NCBI GenBank assembly: GCA_029964075.1
Contig: CM057144.1
Span: 8,083,281 to 8,147,280, forward strand
Source of the DNA: Patiria pectinifera
Taxonomy: Eukaryota > Echinodermata > Asteroidea > Valvatida > Asterinidae
DNA: 64,000 bases
Direction of reading: 5' to 3'
The first letter of the stretch is position 1. Each line of letters opens with the position of its first letter. This document shows, piece by piece, positions 50,811 through 61,730 of the stretch. The notes beneath the pieces were generated by a model. That model made no database searches and was not told the origin of the DNA. It saw only the letters and a list, made by a program, of their open reading frames with translations. A program made the translations under genes and the position numbers.

Positions 50811-53736
50811 TTAATCCAGACTTTTGTATGATTCACGCTGGCGCCTGTGCCTCATAAAAAAGTACAGTCCTCCAATGATAAGAATAACACCAGCAACAGA
50901 TCCGAGGACAATTCCCACTATCATGCCGGTGTTATCTGCTGGGCCTTGTGGCTTTTTAGTTGGTGTATCTTCATCACAGAGTTCCGCTGTCAAAAAAGAA
51001 GCACGTTATGTTAAAATCCTTGTTTGATATCATTCCAGAAAGGTTTTTGGGGGAAATGGTGATAATAATCCAATGCGCTAACGATAATATAGGTTTTCCC
51101 GGACAATTTTGGAAAATGTGCATTTGAATTTGTAAAACATAAATTCAATTTGGCCCTGATTTTGAGAATAACTATCATTCGATTTCATTTTGCATCATTC
51201 AAATAAATGAATGTACATAACGTGTAATTTAAAGTATTACAAATACGTAATTAGGCTTCCGGTTCGACGGATGCGTTGCTGATTATTACGAATGTACAAT
51301 CCAATTCGCAGAAAATCGATTTGTTGTTGTGACAGGGGCTGAATTGTACATTCTATTTCATTTGTCATAATTTAAATTCGCAAAGTCTGCATTCAATCTA
51401 AATAGATTATACAGCCTATATAAATCATGATACGGCTTTGATTGTATTGTAGGCCTAACTGATCATTAATGTGTTTGTTGTTATGTACATAAAGGCCTAT
51501 TTGAAATAGACATATGAAATGCTAGAAGATATAAATCTTACCAAAATAAAATCAATCAAAACAGTCTTGTATGCTATTATTGGGACGGTAAAGGGAAACA
51601 TCACGTGTCATGTTACATGGGATCTGGATACTTTTCTTGTTGGTTCTTTGTCTGAATTGTATTTTAATATCTTCCTGTATTTCTTAAAGTTCTTTCTCAT
51701 TTTATCACTTCGATTGCTTGGTTATATGATGCGTTTGTGGCAAATGCTGAGCAAAAAAAGAACGATTGTCTTCAGCTTAGGCTTTTATGAAGGATTTATT
51801 GCATTGTATGTTTCAAAAGACTATACACCACCTGGTTTAGTTCAATCATCATGAATATTCAATCATTCAATCAAACATTCCTCATGTTACCTTTGTGAAC
51901 ACATTCATGAATTCCAATGCTTGACCAGGCATACATTAAATAACGCTGCGCAAGAAATCGACTGCACATTTAGCGAAATAGATTGATGATAAATTAAAAG
52001 GCAAACAGGATTGCGGATGTGCCTTCGATTTCGCGCTAAAATGAAATGTCAATACACCAAATCCAGTGCACATTCGGGAAACTGTACGCTGATTTTTTTT
52101 TACGACTGAATGTACCTTCATGGAAATAGAAATTATCATTTGTTAAATGGAAACAGGGATTTGGAACGTTCATTCTATTTCGCACGAAAATGAATGCTTC
52201 TTTTACAAATTCATGTGCACATTTTCCGAAATTGTCCGGGAAAACCTATAGTACTGTAAAGTCTATGATCTTTGATAAAAGCGTTTAATAACCAGTTTAA
52301 TAACTGGCCGTCTAAAACATTTGAATTGCCAAAACCAGCAAGAACGTACAAAGATGGGGACGCAAATCCCACGACGACTTACCATCACCAAACTTGCCCT
52401 CTGTCTGCTCAGCATATGGCTGATACTTGATCTCTTCCAGCGTTATATTAACTGACTCTGCTTGTAGTTTCCGTATTTTACACTCGAAGGCCATGCCAGT
52501 TTTGGCTCGAACGTTCAGGCTCTTAGGGTCATCGAATTTGATGTCGTCCGTGTCACCTTCATGGAGAAAACAAGTGCGAAGACTATGACTAACAAATAGA
52601 TTTTAGACAAATGTTGAAAACAACAAAAAAATCGCCTAAATTCAAAGCCTGAGGATATTAAAATGTACACTCCAAAAAACTGTGCTTAGCAATTATTGCT
52701 ATATCACTTTGTAAACATGTTTAGAAGCTAAACATTGTGTGTTCAATTCCTAAACATCAATGTTCAATTGCATTTGTTTGCTAAGCACAGAGGTTTTTTT
52801 TTCAATGTAGTTTTGGAAGCAATTTTACTGTGACGCACTATTTGTCATTAGAAGCTGACCGACCTCGGCCGGCCCTCGGAAATTCGAAAAGTGTGGGGGG
52901 GGGGGGCACTGAACCATATTTGTCGAGGAGTTCTCCGCCCCACCCCCCCCCCTCACTCCGTCTTTTCTTATTTTGCATGAATCCGTGAAGGGAAATGCCA
53001 GTGTTGTAGTCGAGTATTTTTTCCGAGTACCGAGTTTTGCCGTGTACTTAGGTTACCGAGTACGAGGACTTTTATTTTCGAGTACGAGTACGACAACTTC
53101 TTTTTCCGAATACGGCCATACGGCAAATGGTTCATTGTGCATAATTGTTATTTTCTAATGAATAATCATGATCCATTGATGATAATGTGCTGCAAATAAA
53201 AATACCGCGTCCGGACGTGCACAGAGGAAAATCAGGAAACTTCGATTTCTCCGCAAGCCAATCAACCATTTCAAACTGAAAGTATCGATAAAACAAGGCT
53301 GTGGTAAGTCAAGCTATACCTTTTTTTCCTTTTTCGAGTACTACTCGAGTACAAGTACTTTGATGTTCGAGTACAATTTCGACATGTCGAGTGCGAGAAC
53401 TATGCTGCCCGAGCACGATCGAGTACCGTCATTTCGAGTACGAGTACTAAATTGACATTCGAGTTATAGTTCCGAGTACTACAACTCTGGTAAAGGATAT
53501 AAGTATACCTATAGCTGCATCTTACCCATTTGATCAGCATCAGAGAAAAAAGGCTCCTCATATTTCCACTGGAGAGTGAGGGAAGTCATCTCGTACATAT
53601 TCTCCTCGACATTGAAGTCCAACCTGAGGTGCCAGTCATCGTACGTCGGGTATGCGAGGGAGAAATACCGGCTGTTATCGGTACAGTTTCCCGTAGGAAC
53701 AGAGGTATCCGGGAAAACGACAGATGTTGTAGCTAC
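50811..53736 (-). CDS. LAMP-family paralogue, 3' exons only (5' part not found)
   Basis: Three exons, 53736-53526, 52556-52383 and 50986-50811, join with GT/AG ends and phases 0, 1 and 1, exactly as in the last three exons of the neighbouring CD68-like gene. They encode the second half of a LAMP domain: TGNC, then FEC and LCDE cysteines 36 residues apart and the FGDAELC signature. A Thr/Pro linker, a membrane span (MIVGIVLGSVAGVILIIGG) and a tail with YKSL, a YxxL sorting signal, follow. The signal peptide, stalk and first LAMP cysteine should lie above 53736, but I could not find them before the next gene. The gene may be incomplete, or its 5' exons may be distant. The intron phases indicate tandem duplication. 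Confidence 0.8.
51090..52248. mobile_element. TIR DNA transposon, TAGGTTTTCC family, copy 2
   Basis: TAGGTTTTCCCGGACAATTT at the left and the inverted right end agree over about 55 bases, through GGAAAATGTGCA and TGAATTTGTAAAA, flanked by TA on both sides. The 1.16-kb element fills most of the last intron of the upstream LAMP-like gene. A 111-codon open frame at 51519-51854 resembles no transposase I know. Confidence 0.7.
52671..52804. mobile_element. small AAAAAACTGTGCTTAGCAA MITE
   Basis: AAAAAACTGTGCTTAGCAA at the left pairs with TTTGCTAAGCACAGAGGTTT at the right. About 135 bp in all, in a LAMP-like gene intron. Confidence 0.55.
52999..53489. mobile_element. CAGTGTTGTAGTCGAG element with CGAGTAC word repeats
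   Basis: The ends CAGTGTTGTAGTCGAGTA and GAGTACTACAACTCTG are inverted copies. The interior is dominated by CGAGTAC/GTACTCG words, which are themselves partly palindromic. The flanking octamers GGAAATGC and GTAAAGGA are only loosely alike, so an hAT-type 8-bp duplication is possible but not shown. It lies in a LAMP-like gene intron. Confidence 0.55.
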
Positions 53737-54230
53737 CTATGTTGAAAAAAAAAGGCATCATAATATTTCGTGTTTTAAAGGGAGAATGTACTACGTGCTG
53801 CCACTATTTCTATAACAATCCTCCAGAATCGGCGAATTGATTTGTTTGTAACCGGCTGAGGGTGGTCCTAAGCACACTGAACCATGTCCACCCTGGAATC
53901 CTTGCATTGGCGTGGGACTCATGGGTGGGAATGTCAAGATGAATTTTCGTCCGTAAATCGCCAAAATGTAGCGTTGCATATTATTCACTAGCCGTATACA
54001 ACTGTGGTATTTGCCACAGAAAATGTACGTCTGGCATTCATGGAGATAATGTTTTAAAAGGCCTGACTATTTACGTTATGAAGGCGGCAAGATAATAAAA
54101 CCATCGACATTTCAACCAAACTGTCAACGTAAAGAGGGCTCGAAAAGTACATGTCAAAAATTGACTTCAGGTTTAGTTTATGTCCCACTGAAAGACAATA
54201 CCTGTACTTATTTTTAGACCCAAAATGCAG

Positions 54231-54345
54231 GCGCGGATCCAGAGGGGGGGGGGGGGTGAGGGTAAAAAACGCACTCAGCTCTGTCCAATTTTTTTTTTCA
54301 TAAAAATTCCTGGGAAAAAATGCGAACCCCCCCCCCCTCCTGCTC
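54231..54345. repeat. poly-G / poly-C bracketed segment
   Basis: GGCGCGGATCCAGA followed by a 14-base G run, and about 90 bp later a 12-base C run. This resembles the ends of G-tract hAT-like elements, but a matching right end is not clear. Confidence 0.35.
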
Positions 54346-54492
54346 CGACACCCAAATGTTTTATGCTTGTAATAGTGTCCGCCTTGCACAAAATACGTAC
54401 AGAGCCAGCTTAGCTACGGGGTATGTACAGTATTCTGTGATATAGTGTTCATAAACGAAAGTTTGTTACGAGCTACGTCGCTTGGTGCAGAC

Positions 54493-54803
54493 CAGTGGCG
54501 TATCCAACTTTGGATGTGGAGGGGGGGGGGCTGCAACCGCACATCCGCGCTAATTTGTATAAAAAAAATTCTCCAGACACTTGGCCTCCGTAAAATGGGG
54601 TCGCTCCTTAAAACTGACCATTATTATGCATACTGCAATTAAATATATACCCATTTTCAAGGCGGGTTTTTGAGCGGGTTTTCTTTTTTGGGGATTGATG
54701 TCGGAACTCTCTAACCATATATTGAAATAATTGCTAAACAAAACATGTTGTGACAATAATCCACCGGAGGCAGAGTGCCCCCCCCCGCCCGGATACGCCA
54801 CTT
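54493..54803. mobile_element. hAT-type MITE with 8-bp duplication
   Basis: The ends CAGTGGCGTATCC and GGATACGCCACTT are inverted. The flanks GTGCAGAC (54485-54492) and GTACAGAC (54804-54811) form an 8-bp target duplication with one mismatch. Long G and C runs sit just inside the ends. Both the TIR sequence and the 8-bp duplication are typical of hAT. Confidence 0.7.
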
Positions 54804-55061
54804 GTACAGACAAATAAAGAGTTTGTCCCAGGGTTCGTCTCGGCTACCACTTTTTGCAGGTTGCAAAAAACGTGTGTTAATGTTAAAACAGCTGTGCCTT
54901 AAATATTGACGGTTTCCATATATCGCGAAAGAATCTTAAGGTATACAATTGTGGTCCTCAAGATTATCCTGATTTCGAGCCGTTGGAGAGCTAGTCGTCA
55001 TTCAAGGGACATAATCATTTCTTATCAGAGAATGGCATCAAACGCACAATGATCACTATGT

Positions 55062-55310
55062 ACGCCAAGAGCAGATCCAGAACACAATTTTTCTACGACC
55101 AAAAAATACTTTTGGTCCCCCAAAAGGCCCCTAAGGGCCCGAAAAAAAATATGTGGTGCGATCTGAGGCAATTTATAGTGGTGTACATTGTGCCTGCCTT
55201 TATTGCGACGTCAAAACAAAACAAAAATGTTGGGTTTTTTTTGGGGGGGGGGAGGGGGAGGAGGCGGGGCCATGCCTCCGTTGCCGCCCCCCCCCCCGAT
55301 CCACCCTTGA
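55062..55310. repeat. G/C-tract segment, possible decayed transposon
   Basis: GCAGATCCAGA at the left and CCGATCCACCC at the right, with 10-12-base G and C runs before the right end. Similar in style to the preceding hAT-type elements but too degenerate to delimit. Confidence 0.3.
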
Positions 55311-55923
55311 TATACGCACATACTGAACCGTCTCGCCCACGTCATGTTACCGCAGCAACGCACAGCGCCCTCCATATTGGATTACAGGGACGTTGACGGC
55401 GCGAAGTTTAAAACACGTAATTATAGGCTACAGACGATCCCGAGTACGACTCGACTTGCAAGACAAGTTAGTGTCATGATTCATTGATCTCCAGTGCTGA
55501 AGTGCTAGCTGCTACCACTAAATCGACAACTGTAGCGGGGATGTAATTCCAGGTAGGCCTACTAATCATAAGATTTCAGTGTCATGAAATTAAGTCCGAA
55601 ATAAAAAAAACCGGTGGCGTCCGGAAATTGGGCACAAATTCAGCTGGGTGTTCCGTAAGTAACGAGTAAACGTGCAGACTTGGCGCACATGAACAAATCT
55701 CTGGAAATCCCACATTAACATTTAATAATTTCTTTAAAGTTGATAAATTCAGATAAATCATTGTAACCTCCAGTTTGTAAAGAAATCATTTTCATGTTTT
55801 GGGGCGCATTTTAAAAGAGTTCATTGTCATTGTGCACTTCGAAAAAAAAATCAGAAAATAACGCCAAAATAGAATTTCATTGGAACTTTGTAAATATGTT
55901 TTGTTCATGTATTGTTTGACTCA

Positions 55924-56036
55924 GGCCTAGCCCTATTCTCGATTTTGATCCTCTGTATAATGCGTTGTTTACTGCAATACACGTCCAAATGTAAACAACG
56001 CATTATACAGAGGATCTAAATCGAGACTAGCCTAGC
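55924..56036. repeat. 113-bp hairpin-forming inverted repeat
   Basis: GATCCTCTGTATAATGCGTT and GTTTAC at the left face exact reverse complements at the right around an 18-base centre. Outer words (CTAGCCCTA, CTCGAT) also pair. It lies about 400 bp upstream of the YqaJ-PHD start codon. Confidence 0.75.
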
Positions 56037-56424
56037 CCTAGCGTTAGTTCAGTATTTGACCATAATGACATTTCTTTTGTACAAAACATGAGACAGGCTG
56101 AATATTTAGGTTTTTCCTACTCATAGTGAAATCATCACATTTTTCATTACTAATTTTTATCCCATCTGAACTGCACTTATCCTTTAGCCCAAGTTATTGT
56201 TTTTCTTTAAGGAAAAAATGTAATTGTCAATTAAATCAAGGGCAAACACTGCAAAGGTTGATTTATAATTTCAAGTATTGCCCTGTATGAGCTTGATGAG
56301 AGCTGGCGATCACCAGTAATTTGTGTGTGTGTATGTGTTATTACTCTGCAGATTGAGCACCATTAATTTTGCTTTTTTGTGTTCTGTTTTTATTTCGCAG
56401 TTGACTGTATGTAAACCTGTTATC

Positions 56425-58818
56425 ATGGCAGCAAGATCAACATACTACCAAGCCCTGGATGGCCCTGCAAAAGTCCGATATAACAAGATTCTGCAGTGTA
56501 TTGATGACATTATTAGTTATCTTGCGAGCGCGAGTGGAACACGGAATAATGTAGTGCGTCTGTGTCCCACATGCCACGAGGCCGAAGGCCGAGTGGTATG
56601 TGGGACACAGACGCACTACATTTTCCGTGTTCCACGAGCGCGAGCGCGATAACGAATTTATCTTCAAGCAAACTTGACGCACAGTAAAGTTGGAACACGC
56701 ATGCAGCTGTGTAACCTACGCGCAACTTTTGAATTCACAGTGAATTGTGCAGCACTAATCGCGTCACGTAGGCTTAGAATAGCGCAATACGCGGAGTGCG
56801 GTATGGATCGTGGCCGTGCGGTATGGTTATATGTAGCACGGCTTGTTGCCATGGATCGACCAATCAGGATCGAGGAATCAAGTTTGCTTGAAGATAATGA
56901 TCCATACACAATTAGTTTGCGGTCATGGAAAGAGGATCCACATTCTCTTCCTCAAATATCGTATCCTGACATTGTTCATTTTCTAGTGTATACTCCTAGT
57001 CCATACACTTTGGAGGACTTGAAATGCTATAAAGGCATGGATGCGTACAACCAATTCGTAAGTGGATGGGTTCGTGATGTCGTTTCTACCGTCATCAACG
57101 GCAAGCACGTTGTTACAGCAAAGGTAATAAACTAAGACTTGGTGGAAAAAAAATTATGTGCCCTTAATGTAAACTTTCTGTAATTCACTCCCCATCAGTG
57201 CAAACCATAAGAAGATGCTACTTTAATACAGTGCAAGTCTTTAATTGTCCTTACATTCCATATTTTGTACATTGGTCTTGGGCATGTTACTTCGTGTGAT
57301 ATTCTTTCTGTTTGGTTTACTGAAAATGTTTTGTAACTTTTTTCTTAACACTTGCAGGTGATGCATTCACAGAGACTGCGGGAGGCGGCACTCAAGCCAT
57401 GGTTAATTGCAGAAAAGTGTGGGAAGATCATCGCAACCCACTGCAACTGCATTGCTGGTCTCGGAGAGGCTGTACTCATGTCAGTGCTTTGATGTTTTAC
57501 ATTGACACAAAGGTGCGTATCAGAGATAGCAAAACAGTAACACAGGAACCAGCTTACTGGAAGATTCCATCTGCTGTAAAGGATGCCCAATACTTACCTG
57601 TAGCTCAAATAGACTTCACATCAGCCAAAACCAAAAAGAGGAAGCTTGATATGTTAGTTAATGATGGTTTGATGCCTCCTCCACGGAGCAAGGTGCGGAA
57701 GATAGTTCCTGGGCCTACTGATGCTGAACTCACAACCCTCTTCTCGCAGATGAATGCAACAGGAACTAAGCCGGCACTCCTCAGCGTTGTACCTGAACAC
57801 TGCCACCAATTCAAACCATCACATACTGACAACATTCTTCCACCAATTCTAACCGATCTGTATAACCCTAAGTACTCAACTCTCTCATTTCCTGACCTGC
57901 TGAACAGATGCAACGAATTTCAGCTGACAATTACCCAAAAGGAGGCAGACAATGTAGAAAAGGCAACAAGAGCACAATCATCCAGCAAGAAATGGTTTCG
58001 TTTTCGATCAGGCCGCACCACTGCATCAAAGATGAAGAATGTTTGCAGGACTAATCCAGACCAACCTTCTCAATCACTCATTCAATCTGTGTGCTATCCA
58101 GAGTCGTGCAGGTTTTCTACAGCTGCAACCAAGTGGGGATGCTCCCATGAAATAGAGGCACGGCAGGTTTATGTGGAAAGAATGGGAGAAGTGCACCATA
58201 ATTTTGATGTTAAGGACTCTGGCTTGGTAATTAACACAAATTGCCCCCACATTGGGGCTTCCCCAGATGGGCGTATTTCCTGTGATTGCTGTGGGGAAGG
58301 TGTCCTAGAAATCAAGTGTCCATTTTGTGCTCGTGACACTCAAGTCAATGAATATGCATCCCTACAAAATACATGCCTTGTAGCAAATGATAACGAGGTT
58401 TCTCTTGATAGGAAACATGCATACATGTATCAGGTTCAAACACAAATACATACTTGCTCTGTTGACTATGCTGACTTTGTGTTATGGACAAATACAGATG
58501 TCCATATCGAGCGAGTTGAGCCTGATGCAAATATGTGGGATGAAATTCTAGAAAAAAAGTCGCGAGTTTTTCTACAAAGCAGTGCTACCAGAATTAATGG
58601 GCAAATTTTACACCCGTTTCCCATCTGTTCACGATAAGCCACCAGCTACACACTGCTACTGTGGAAAATCGCAACCTGTGGACAAGATGATCTCATGCGC
58701 TAATGAAGGCTGCAAAATCACCTGGTTCCACCAAAGTTGCCTCCAGATAAAGAGACTGCCAAAAGGGAAATGGATCTGCCCAGAGTGTCGTAAAATACCA
58801 CGGAATAAGGAAGAATGA
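56425..58818 (+). pseudogene. SWIM-like / YqaJ nuclease / PHD-finger protein gene, frame-broken
   Basis: An ATG at 56425 follows a TTTCGCAG acceptor. Exon 1 ends at 57123 (AAG|GTAATA) and exon 2 begins at 57358 (TTGCAG|GTG). Domains in order: an N-terminal region ending VVTAK|VMHSQRL; a SWIM-like zinc site (CNC...CTH, about 57440-57485); a YqaJ nuclease of the lambda-exonuclease/PD-(D/E)XK fold with WGCSHE, D of GASPDG (58266) and E-K of LEIKCPF (58308-58316); and a PHD finger (58651-58795, C4HC3). YqaJ proteins of this kind accompany some animal DNA transposons (ISL2EU/IS4EU group, from memory); I see no transposase here. Exon 1 carries a palindromic insertion, one base appears missing near 57466, and one appears extra in an A7 run at 58552-58558. 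A decayed gene is likely, though homopolymer errors are possible. Confidence 0.75.
56515..56890. mobile_element. palindromic insertion within the YqaJ-PHD first coding exon
   Basis: Two inverted-repeat pairs sit here. About 56515-56662 is a hairpin: TGGAACACGG, GTAGTGCGTCTGTGTCCCAC and CGAGGCC face their complements. TTATCTTCAAGCAAACTTGA (about 56661-56680) faces TCAAGTTTGCTTGAAGATAA (about 56877-56896). Family members as I recall them run from the RYNK region almost directly to DPYTI, so the stretch between looks inserted. Edges are uncertain. Confidence 0.55.
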
Positions 58819-59694
58819 AATTTTGATTATAACAATAATTGGTTGTGCTTTTTAAGGAAAGTTGCAGAGAGTTTAATCACTTTCTTTTTTCCACCCCGAG
58901 GCAAAAAATGCATAACTTTTGGGCTAAAGCCATTCCCTGAAAAAAAACTAGGTTTTTTTCACTTTGAGAAAAGATACAGGCTTTTGTGCAGAAACATGAT
59001 CTTAATTGTCCAATGGGCTCCATCACTGTGGAAAGACTGTACCCTTATCCTTAACAGAATACATGTAAAAAAAGGGCTCCTGCATGTACCTTACTTTTCC
59101 TAGTTGTATTAATTTCAAATGGGTGCAATCAAATGTACATGTATAAAATTCCCTTGTAACACACACCAGGCTGTAATAAAAACAAAGTTTTTCGTTTTGT
59201 AAGCAAGTGTTTTTATTATTGAGTTTACACTGTGCATACTCATATGACAATGCAGGTGAACACATTTCAGAAAATACTGTAGAAAGTTGCTCTAATGAAC
59301 ATTCTGCATCCGTGAACATGACTCATGGCTCTCAATGTATAAGTTACAGTGTATCTCTTTGCTCCCTATAGTCTATAGTACATGTATAGTGATCACCCAC
59401 AGTAACAACAACTTTTGATGAATCCCAAGGTTATTCGTTATCTACTGTACTGTAAAATTGACTTCTCTTCAAGGGCGTGCCTTATGTCAGAACCCACAAT
59501 TGTAATATACAAAAATAAATAACATTCTTGTTATGTATACATGTGCAAAGGATGTGTTTCTCTGGTTATTCCCCCCCCCCCCCTCAATATATCGCAGTAA
59601 ACGTGTACTGCGTTTGTTCCACCTGCGCCACATCAGACATAGCCATAGTATCCCCGATGAAGGTGCTTTGCACCGAAAGCTTGGATTTTACTAT
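58819..59694. other. 3' flank of the YqaJ-PHD gene
   Basis: AT-rich DNA with an AATAAA-type word near 59176 and a 13-14-base C run at about 59571. No further gene. A hammerhead-like core near its right end is described under findings. Confidence 0.45.
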
Positions 59695-59726
59695 CGGGTG
59701 TATGGTGTACTATAAAGGACACCTAT

Positions 59727-60546
59727 CTGTTATCGTCGTGCGTGTGGGGAGCTCCGTCGTGCCTGTGAGCAGGTCCGTCGTGCCTGTGAGCAGGTCCGTC
59801 GTGCCTGTGAGCAGGTCCGTCGTGTTTGTGAGCAGACCGTCGTGCGTGTGGGGAGCTCCGTCGTGCCTGTGAGCAAGTCCGTCGTGTTTGTGAGCAGACC
59901 GTCGTGCGTGTGAGTAAAACAGTCGTGCCTGTGAGCAAGTCCGTCGTGTTTGTGAGCAGACCGTCGTACGTGTGAGTAAAACCGTCGTGCCTGTGAGCAG
60001 GTCCGTCGTGTTTGTGAGCAGACCGTCGTGCGTGTGAGTAAAACCGTCGTGCCTGTGAGCAGGTCCGTCGTGTTTGTGAGCAGACCGTCGTGCGTGTGAG
60101 TAAAACCGTCGTGCCTGTGAGCAGGTCCGTCGTGTTTGTGAGCAGACCGTCGTGCGTGTGAGTAAAACCGTCGTGCCTGTGAGCAGGTCCGTCGTGTTTG
60201 TGAGCAGAGCGTCGTGCGTGTGAGTAAAACCGTCGTGCCTGTGAGCAGGTCCGTCGTGTTTGTGAGCAGGTCCGTCGTGCGTGTGGGGAGGTCCGTCGTG
60301 TTTGTGAGTAAAACCGTCGTACGTGTGAGTAAAGCCGTCGTGTTTGTGAGTAAAACCGTCGTGCGTGTGAGTAAAACCGTCGTGTTTGTGAGTAAAACCG
60401 TCGTGCGTGTGAGTAAAACCGTCGTGCGTGTGAGTAAAACCGTCGTGTTTGTGAGTAAAACCGTCGTGCCTGTGAGTAGAACCGTCGTGTTTGTGAGTAA
60501 AACCGTCGTGCGTGTGAGTAAAGCCGTCGTGCCTATGAGGCGCCAT
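59727..60546. repeat. minisatellite of the left arm, 20-21-bp units in 62-bp triplets
   Basis: All units start CGTCGTG and differ in two slots: a following CC, CG or TT before TGTGAG, and an ending such as CAGGTC, CAGAC or TAAAAC. In the middle they cycle as three-unit blocks of about 62 bp; toward the inner end two types alternate. The 278-codon minus-strand frame and the plus-strand frames over it are repeat artefacts. Confidence 0.95.
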
Positions 60547-60903
60547 GTGTAAATAAATTATTTGACAAAATTATTTATATATAATTCATTATTTAATATA
60601 TAATGCAGTTTTCCGGTCAATTATATGTAAATAATTGTTTTGCAGTTTGCATTATATGTAAATAAATTTATTTGCCACTGCAATATTTATAGATATAATT
60701 TTTTTTGCAACCTAATTATTTACATATATTTTTGGGCAAACTAGAATTTTTTATATATAATTTATTTGCAAACTCATTATCTATATATAATTTTTGTGCA
60801 CTGTATTATTTATATATAATTTATTTGGTACCTCATTATTTATATATATATTTTTGGCACACTTTCATTATTTATTATATAATGCATTATATAATAATTA
60901 TTC
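60547..60903. repeat. AT-rich inner part of the left arm
   Basis: Repeated TTTATATATAATTT and ATTATATGTAAATAA words, mirrored at 62548-62962. Shared landmarks are GTTTTCCGGTCAATTATATG and TTTGCCACTGCAATATTTAT. Confidence 0.85.
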
Positions 60904-61730
60904 TCAGACCACACACAAAAACACCTTGAAACAAAAGTTTGACTTTTTGGCATAGTTTTTTTCCAGTCGCTATTTTATTTTGTTTTATTCAAATGTTATT
61001 AACCCAAACAGTTTGGGCACATTGGCCAGAAAAAAAAACGGGGGCACGTACGTTTGCCCCAAATCCTTGCCATGCTTGGCATCACTGGGCCCAAATCTTG
61101 GCACGCTAGCCAATCATTCACTGCGAATATATCCACCGCTAGAAACTACGGTTGGATACTAACCCCATCAGAACAAATTAGTGTTAGTCACAGTGTTATT
61201 TGTCACGTGACTTGAATTTATAATACACCTAAATTACTTAAGAATAAACTTGAAAAATGCCGAAATTTCTTAAGAATAAACTTGAAAAAAGGCACGCCGA
61301 TTTGTTCCCACCGTTGGAAAACACGGTTGGAATAAGCCCCACCAGTACTAGAGGGTGCTAGGCATAGTGTTTCTAAAGATTAAAACGAACTTGTGAAAAT
61401 TGGTCAAAATTCAAAATCTTACTTAAGAACTATTTATTTCTTTTGAATTGAGGCACTGCCCGTCGTACCCAGTAATATCTCGCCCTTAATTAATGTCTTA
61501 ATGTTGGAGGCGAAGGGGATGTGGTGGGTTTATTTTCCATGTATAGCGGCTGAAAGCTAAGCCGAAGTGAACTTTCTGAGCCTAATTAATGAACTTGACT
61601 TAATACACTGTATCGATATTGCTTCTTTTACCCCTTTGGGCGCGCGATCCATATCATTTTAGCGATACGAACAATTTCTCTAACCTCAATATGTCACGTC
61701 CGCAAATAATTGGGGCGGCCAGGTGTTCCC

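Noticed and set aside
59710-60552. Frames of up to 278 codons, rich in His and Asp or Ser and Val, in the left foldback arm
   Set aside because: They follow the tandem units and recur inverted at 62957-63959. They are repeat artefacts.
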